From: Acetobacteraceae bacterium
GTDB lineage: Bacteria; Pseudomonadota; Alphaproteobacteria; Acetobacterales; Acetobacteraceae
DNA: 64,000 nucleotides
Assembly: GCA_030041375.1 (NCBI GenBank)
Contig: JASHOA010000022.1
Coordinates: 1-64,000 of the forward strand
Reading direction: 5' to 3'
Shown here: positions 60,556 to 64,000 of the stretch, piece by piece
Position numbering within the stretch: the stretch's first letter is position 1
Layout: the number at the start of each line of letters is the position of its first letter
Notes under the pieces: model-generated
What the model was told of the DNA's origin: nothing
The model's input: the letters and a program-made list of their open reading frames with translations, nothing else
Database searches by the model: none
Position numbers and translations under genes: made by a program

Positions 60556-61551
60556 GTGAGCGAATCGGAACCGCCTCGTTTCGAAGTGACAAAGGCGGGA
60601 ACAGTGCGCGATATTCCGCTCAGGCCGCACGAAGTGGGTGAGCGGATCACGCCGGCCGATCGCGTGTTCACGCTGGCGCATTTCGGGCTTGGGCGGATTG
60701 CCGCTGCCGACTGGTTTCTTTCGATCGAGGGCCAGGTGGAGCGGCCGTTGCGGCTGACGCTCGCGGAGCTTGGGCAATTCCCGCGCGTCGCGATCGAGGC
60801 GGTGCATCAATGCGCCGGCAATCCCTTGCAACCGGACATTCCGACGCGGCGGGTCGCGGCCGTGGTGTGGGGTGGGGTGCGCCTTGCAGACGTGCTGGAG
60901 GCTGCGCGTCCGGCGGCAGGGGGAAAATTCGTCTGGGCGGACGGCGCCGATGGCGGAGAATTCGGTGGTTCGGCTTGCGCATTCTTCCGCAAGGACCTGC
61001 CGCTCGAGCGCGTGGGCGAGGATGTGCTGCTGGCCACCGAGATGAACGGCCGGGCGCTGGCCGATCGGCACGGCGCGCCGGTGCGGCTCGTCGTTCCCGG
61101 TTTCTATGGTACCAACAGCGTGAAATGGCTGTGGCGGATCACGCTTGCCGATCGCCGGGCCAACGGCCCTTTCACCACCCGTTTCTATAACGATACGCTG
61201 GCGGACGGACAGGTTTCGCCGGTCTGGGCGCTGGGACCGGAAAGCATCATCGTGACGCCTGCTCCGGGCACGCGAATCGCGGGGGCGACGGGGATCACCG
61301 GCTGGGCCTGGGCGGATCGCCCGATCGTTTCGGTCGAAATCGGTGACGACGGCGGGGAGGGCTGGGAGGAGGCCACGGTCGAATCGCGCCACGCCCGCAC
61401 CTGGCAGCTATGGCGGCACGTCTGGCGGCCGCGGGCGACAGGACCGCTCGTGCTTCGCTGCCGGGCCCGCGACAGCGCGGGCGTGGCACAGCCGGAAACG
61501 GGGAGACGCAACGCCTGGCACGCGGCCGAACTGTTCGTCGCGAGCGTTTGA
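60556..61551 (+). CDS. Sulfite-oxidase-family molybdopterin oxidoreductase
   Basis: A 331-residue enzyme of the sulfite oxidase family, combining a Mo-cofactor domain and a C-terminal dimerisation domain. The molybdenum-binding Cys lies in AVHQCAGNPLQP (about residue 86), the signature seen in sulfite oxidases (QCAGN). Further blocks are VVWGGVRLADVLEAA, VPGFYGTNSVKWLWRI and GWAWADRPIVSVEIGDDGG. GTG 60556 follows AAAGG; a TTG three codons earlier is an alternative. No signal peptide or haem domain is present, so it may be cytoplasmic or may lack an export signal unusually. Oxidation of sulfite is possible but unproven; relatives act on other substrates. Confidence 0.82.
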   Translation: MSESEPPRFEVTKAGTVRDIPLRPHEVGERITPADRVFTLAHFGLGRIAAADWFLSIEGQVERPLRLTLAELGQFPRVAIEAVHQCAGNPLQPDIPTRRVAAVVWGGVRLADVLEAARPAAGGKFVWADGADGGEFGGSACAFFRKDLPLERVGEDVLLATEMNGRALADRHGAPVRLVVPGFYGTNSVKWLWRITLADRRANGPFTTRFYNDTLADGQVSPVWALGPESIIVTPAPGTRIAGATGITGWAWADRPIVSVEIGDDGGEGWEEATVESRHARTWQLWRHVWRPRATGPLVLRCRARDSAGVAQPETGRRNAWHAAELFVASV

Positions 61552-61643
61552 GGCCTCGCCGAGGGCGACGGGATCAGTCTAGCGGCGCATCGATAAGGGA
61601 CCCATGACGGCGGTCCCCATCGATGCCGGAAACGCCGAGCCGG

Positions 61644-62078
61644 TTAGCGGCCACCCCCTGTCTGGGCGTTGGCGACGCTGCTGAGGCTCATCATTGGCTT
61701 GATGTCCACCGTATTGTTGGCGCAGCCCTCGCCCTTCAATGTCGCCGAGATTTCGCCGGTGGCCGATTTGGTCCCGGTAACGGTCCCGACCGGGCCATTG
61801 CCGATGCTGGTCTTCGTCAGTGTCAGGGTGAAGCTACCGTCGGGTTGCATCGTCCCGTCAACCTGGCTGAGGCCGCTCAGGTCCGAATAGTAGGCCATGC
61901 CATGGATGTGGCCGCTCGTATTGGCCAACCGCCAGACGATGGAGGGGCAGCCGGCGACGGACGAGGCGGTATTGCCGACGAAGCCTGCCGGCGCCTGGGC
62001 GTACGCGGGGCCGGCAGCGATCACCCCGAGCCCAAGCAGCCCGGCTGCGAGCAACCCGACAGAAGTCCTGGTGTTCAT
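61644..62078 (-). CDS. Small exported protein of unknown function
   Basis: A 144-residue protein with a clear Sec signal peptide (TRTSVGLLAAGLLGLGVIAAG, cleavage after AYA). The mature part is rich in Gly, Ser and Thr, has two Cys (VAGCPSIVW and GEGCANNTV) that may form a disulfide, and contains ANTSGHIHGMAYYSDLSG. ATG 62078 follows GAGGAGTGCACA, a good ribosome binding site. I recognise no named family. It lies convergent with the sulfite-oxidase-like gene. Confidence 0.7.
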   Translation of the reverse strand: MNTRTSVGLLAAGLLGLGVIAAGPAYAQAPAGFVGNTASSVAGCPSIVWRLANTSGHIHGMAYYSDLSGLSQVDGTMQPDGSFTLTLTKTSIGNGPVGTVTGTKSATGEISATLKGEGCANNTVDIKPMMSLSSVANAQTGGGR

Positions 62079-62460
62079 TGTGCACTCCTCGGAATGAGCG
62101 GCCGCGGGATGCCGCCGCCAGAACGGAACGGACGCACGCTCGGGATCTCATGCAGCCCTGGTTTCCATAGGCTGAGGCTCGCGGCGGGCACTGGACCCAC
62201 ATCCCCCGGATCGGCGACGTTTCCGTTCAATTGCATAGCCGGGTTCGGCGGGGCTTTCAACTGCCGGGGCGGTTCGGCGCGATCCTGATCTTCGTGGAAT
62301 ACACCGATCGCGGCGCCGGCGGGTCGAGGCGCGGGCCGGCATGGCAGGGGCGCGCAAATGAGGGCGCTCGCGTGGCTGGCAGGGGGAGGGACGCTCTATA
62401 TGGTGCATCCGAGAGCGACGGCCGCGAGAGGCTGGGCGGATCGGGAAAGGGAAGCCGGGC
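62079..62460. other. 382-bp intergenic region between divergent genes
   Basis: It separates the small exported protein from the MFS transporter and should contain both promoters. I found no convincing -35/-10 pair, repeat or RNA gene. Open frames across it are GC-rich shadows. Confidence 0.45.
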
Positions 62461-63687
62461 GTGGGCCAGAGCATCGCGGTCGGGCAAAGAGGGGGCGGCC
62501 GCACCGCTTTTGCCGTGCTGGGCGCGATCAGCGTCTGCCATCTTTTCAATGACACGATGCAGACGCTGCTGCCGGCGGTCTATCCGCTGCTGCGCGCGGA
62601 GCTTTCCCTCAGCTTCGTTCAGCTCGGCGTCATTACGCTCGTCTTCCAAACGACGGGGTCTTTTCTGCAGCCGTTGATCGGCCGGTTCACCGACCGGAGG
62701 CCGCAGCCCTATTCGCTGCCGGTCGGGATGAGCTTCACGATGGCCGGAATCCTGGTCCTCGCATCATCCGATCGATATTCGCTGCTGCTGGTCGGCGCGG
62801 CGCTGATCGGGATCGGCTCCTCCGTTTTTCATCCGGAGTCGTCGCGGCTGGCGCGGGTGGCCTCGGGCGGAAAGTTCGGGCTTGCGCAGTCGGTTTTCCA
62901 GGTGGGCGGCAATCTCGGCCAGTCGCTGGCGCCGCTCCTGGTTGCATTCTTCGTGATGCCGCGCGGGCGGGAGAGCCTGGCCTGGGTCGGCTTTCTGGCC
63001 TTGCTCGGCATCTGCCTCCTGACGCTGCTTGGCCGGTGGTACCAGGCGAGCGGGGAGGCACGGCCGCGGTCGCGGCAGGCACTGAATGCGCCGGGGCCGG
63101 TCGGGCGGAGAGCGGCCAATCGCGCGCTGATCGTGCTGATCGCGCTCATCTTCTCGAAGTTCTTCTATCTTTCGAGCATCACGAACTTCTACATCTTCTA
63201 CCTGATGCAGCGCTTCGGGCTGACGGCAGAGGCATCACAGGTTTGCCTGTTTGCCTTCCTCGCCGCGGTGGCGACGGGGACCCTGGTGGGCGGGCCGCTC
63301 GGCGACCGGATCGGGCGGAAATCGGTGATCTGGGGCTCGATCCTCGGTGTGCTGCCGTTCACGCTGGTGCTGCCGTTTGCCGGGCTTGGCGTGACGATTG
63401 CGCTCAGCATCGCCATTGGCCTGATCCTTTCCTCGGCCTTCTCGGCGATCATCGTCTATGGGACCGAGCTGATGCCGGGGCGGGTGGGGACAATCTCGGG
63501 GCTATTCTTCGGGCTGGCGTTCGGCATCGCAGGGCTTGGCGCGGCATTCCTCGGTGCGCTGGCGGACTGGACCAGCATCACGTTTGTCTATCACGTATGT
63601 GCGTTCCTGCCCGCAATCGGGTTGTTTGCCTTCCTCCTGCCTGACATCGGCCAGGACGGGCGGCTCAGAGAGCGTGCCCGCACCTGA
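62461..63687 (+). CDS. MFS transporter, fosmidomycin-resistance (Fsr) type
   Basis: A 408-residue major facilitator permease with twelve predicted helices. The start VCHLFNDTMQTLLPAVYPLL is the hallmark of the Fsr group, and HPESSRLARVASGGKFGLAQSVFQVGGNLGQSLAP is the group's fourth-helix region. GPLGDRIGRKSVIWGS is the MFS signature between halves. Fsr proteins export fosmidomycin and other small molecules; the natural cargo is unknown. The start GTG at 62461 opens a short hydrophilic tail. Confidence 0.88.
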   Translation: MGQSIAVGQRGGGRTAFAVLGAISVCHLFNDTMQTLLPAVYPLLRAELSLSFVQLGVITLVFQTTGSFLQPLIGRFTDRRPQPYSLPVGMSFTMAGILVLASSDRYSLLLVGAALIGIGSSVFHPESSRLARVASGGKFGLAQSVFQVGGNLGQSLAPLLVAFFVMPRGRESLAWVGFLALLGICLLTLLGRWYQASGEARPRSRQALNAPGPVGRRAANRALIVLIALIFSKFFYLSSITNFYIFYLMQRFGLTAEASQVCLFAFLAAVATGTLVGGPLGDRIGRKSVIWGSILGVLPFTLVLPFAGLGVTIALSIAIGLILSSAFSAIIVYGTELMPGRVGTISGLFFGLAFGIAGLGAAFLGALADWTSITFVYHVCAFLPAIGLFAFLLPDIGQDGRLRERART

Positions 63688-63762
63688 GAACCGGGGCGGG
63701 ACGGCAATTCCGGTTGTTCGGCATTCGCGGTATGGTCGGCCAATCTGGATTGGAATACCGGC

Positions 63763-64000
63763 ATGCTTTCTTTCATCCGCCGCCATCTCGGTGACTGGTT
63801 CGCCCGCATCCTGTTCGGGCTGCTGGCGATCGCGTTCGCGGGGTGGGGTGTGGGAGACATGTTGCGCCATCTCGGCACCGATACGGCGGTGGCGCACGTA
63901 GCCGGGCGGAGCATCGGGCCGACGGCTCTCGCGAGTGAATTCCAGAACGAGATGAACCGCCTGAGCCGGGAGCTGCCGAATGGCCAGGAGCCGACGGCGG
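63763..64000 (+). CDS. PpiD-like peptidyl-prolyl isomerase/chaperone, N-terminal part
   Basis: The first 79 residues of a gene that runs off the window. The N-terminus MLSFIRRHLGDWFARILFGL, followed by one hydrophobic helix (LLAIAFAGWGVGDMLR), is the membrane anchor typical of PpiD-like SurA_N domain proteins. VAHVAGRSIGPTALASEFQNE then matches the SurA_N beginning. Such proteins are anchored in the inner membrane and assist folding of exported proteins. The isomerase domain would lie beyond 64000. ATG 63763 opens the conserved MLSFIRR. Confidence 0.75.
   Translation, partial: MLSFIRRHLGDWFARILFGLLAIAFAGWGVGDMLRHLGTDTAVAHVAGRSIGPTALASEFQNEMNRLSRELPNGQEPTA

Noticed and set aside
1-64000. tRNA, rRNA, CRISPR arrays and riboswitches
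   Set aside because: Intergenic regions were read on both strands. No cloverleaf-like sequence, regular spacer-repeat pattern or familiar aptamer motif was seen.

Overview
The window is 64 kb of GC-rich, gene-dense bacterial chromosome. Codon use and gene order suggest an alphaproteobacterium, most likely of the Acetobacteraceae/Rhodospirillales type. The basis is the run ppx-ppk-hdaA-AI-2E permease-CDP-alcohol phosphatidyltransferase facing purM-purN, a PQQ alcohol dehydrogenase with its cytochrome c, many solute-binding-protein transporters, and a PpiD-like gene at the right edge. This placement is inference; no rRNA or tRNA gene was found to confirm it.

Layout. (1) 1-1292: an IS5-type insertion sequence with both ends, abutting a short dispersed repeat. 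(2) 1394-3062: a divergent NRAMP-family metal transporter and a small membrane protein, with a metalloregulator-like promoter far upstream. (3) 3676-8835: a coupled operon of a DUF3141 PHA-synthase-like hydrolase, a phosphotransacylase, a FabI-type reductase and acetate kinase. (4) 9090-22830: an amidohydrolase, a class-III aminotransferase, a sugar-type ABC importer without its ATPase, a tail fragment of a second aminotransferase, a full peptide-type ABC importer and an MlrC-like M81 peptidase. (5) 22871-30964: housekeeping genes for polyphosphate, replication control, lipid and purine synthesis. (6) 31463-46134: a sulfonate-utilisation locus. (7) 46322-53310: two tandem molybdenum hydroxylase large subunits, a PQQ dehydrogenase and a cytochrome c. 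(8) 53354-57426: an aldo/keto reductase and a phage-shock (psp) region with a clear sigma-54 promoter. (9) 57536-64000: a haem-monooxygenase-like protein, a DUF1800/DUF1501 pair, a sulfite-oxidase-family enzyme, a small exported protein, an MFS pump and the start of a PpiD-like chaperone.

The most coherent system is region 6. On the minus strand an IclR regulator is translationally coupled to sulfoacetaldehyde acetyltransferase (xsc). An acylating sulfoacetaldehyde dehydrogenase (sauS-like), a two-subunit succinyl-CoA-synthetase-like CoA ligase and a three-gene TTT (TctCBA) transporter follow. Phosphate acetyltransferase (pta) is convergent, citrate synthase is divergent from pta, and a NitT/TauT-type ABC importer lies beyond. 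Together these predict uptake of sulfoacetate, activation to sulfoacetyl-CoA, reduction to sulfoacetaldehyde, and Xsc cleavage to sulfite and acetyl phosphate. Pta then makes acetyl-CoA, and citrate synthase passes it into the TCA cycle. Each enzyme family is known; the combination of a TTT importer, a two-subunit ligase and an IclR regulator is the feature worth testing. A sulfite-oxidase-family gene about 14 kb from the operon's 5' end could dispose of the sulfite, but that link is speculative.

Other points of interest are the interrupted aminotransferase/peptide-transport locus, a dispersed repeat whose hairpin loop is inverted relative to its flank, and a pspF promoter that looks leaderless and self-repressed.
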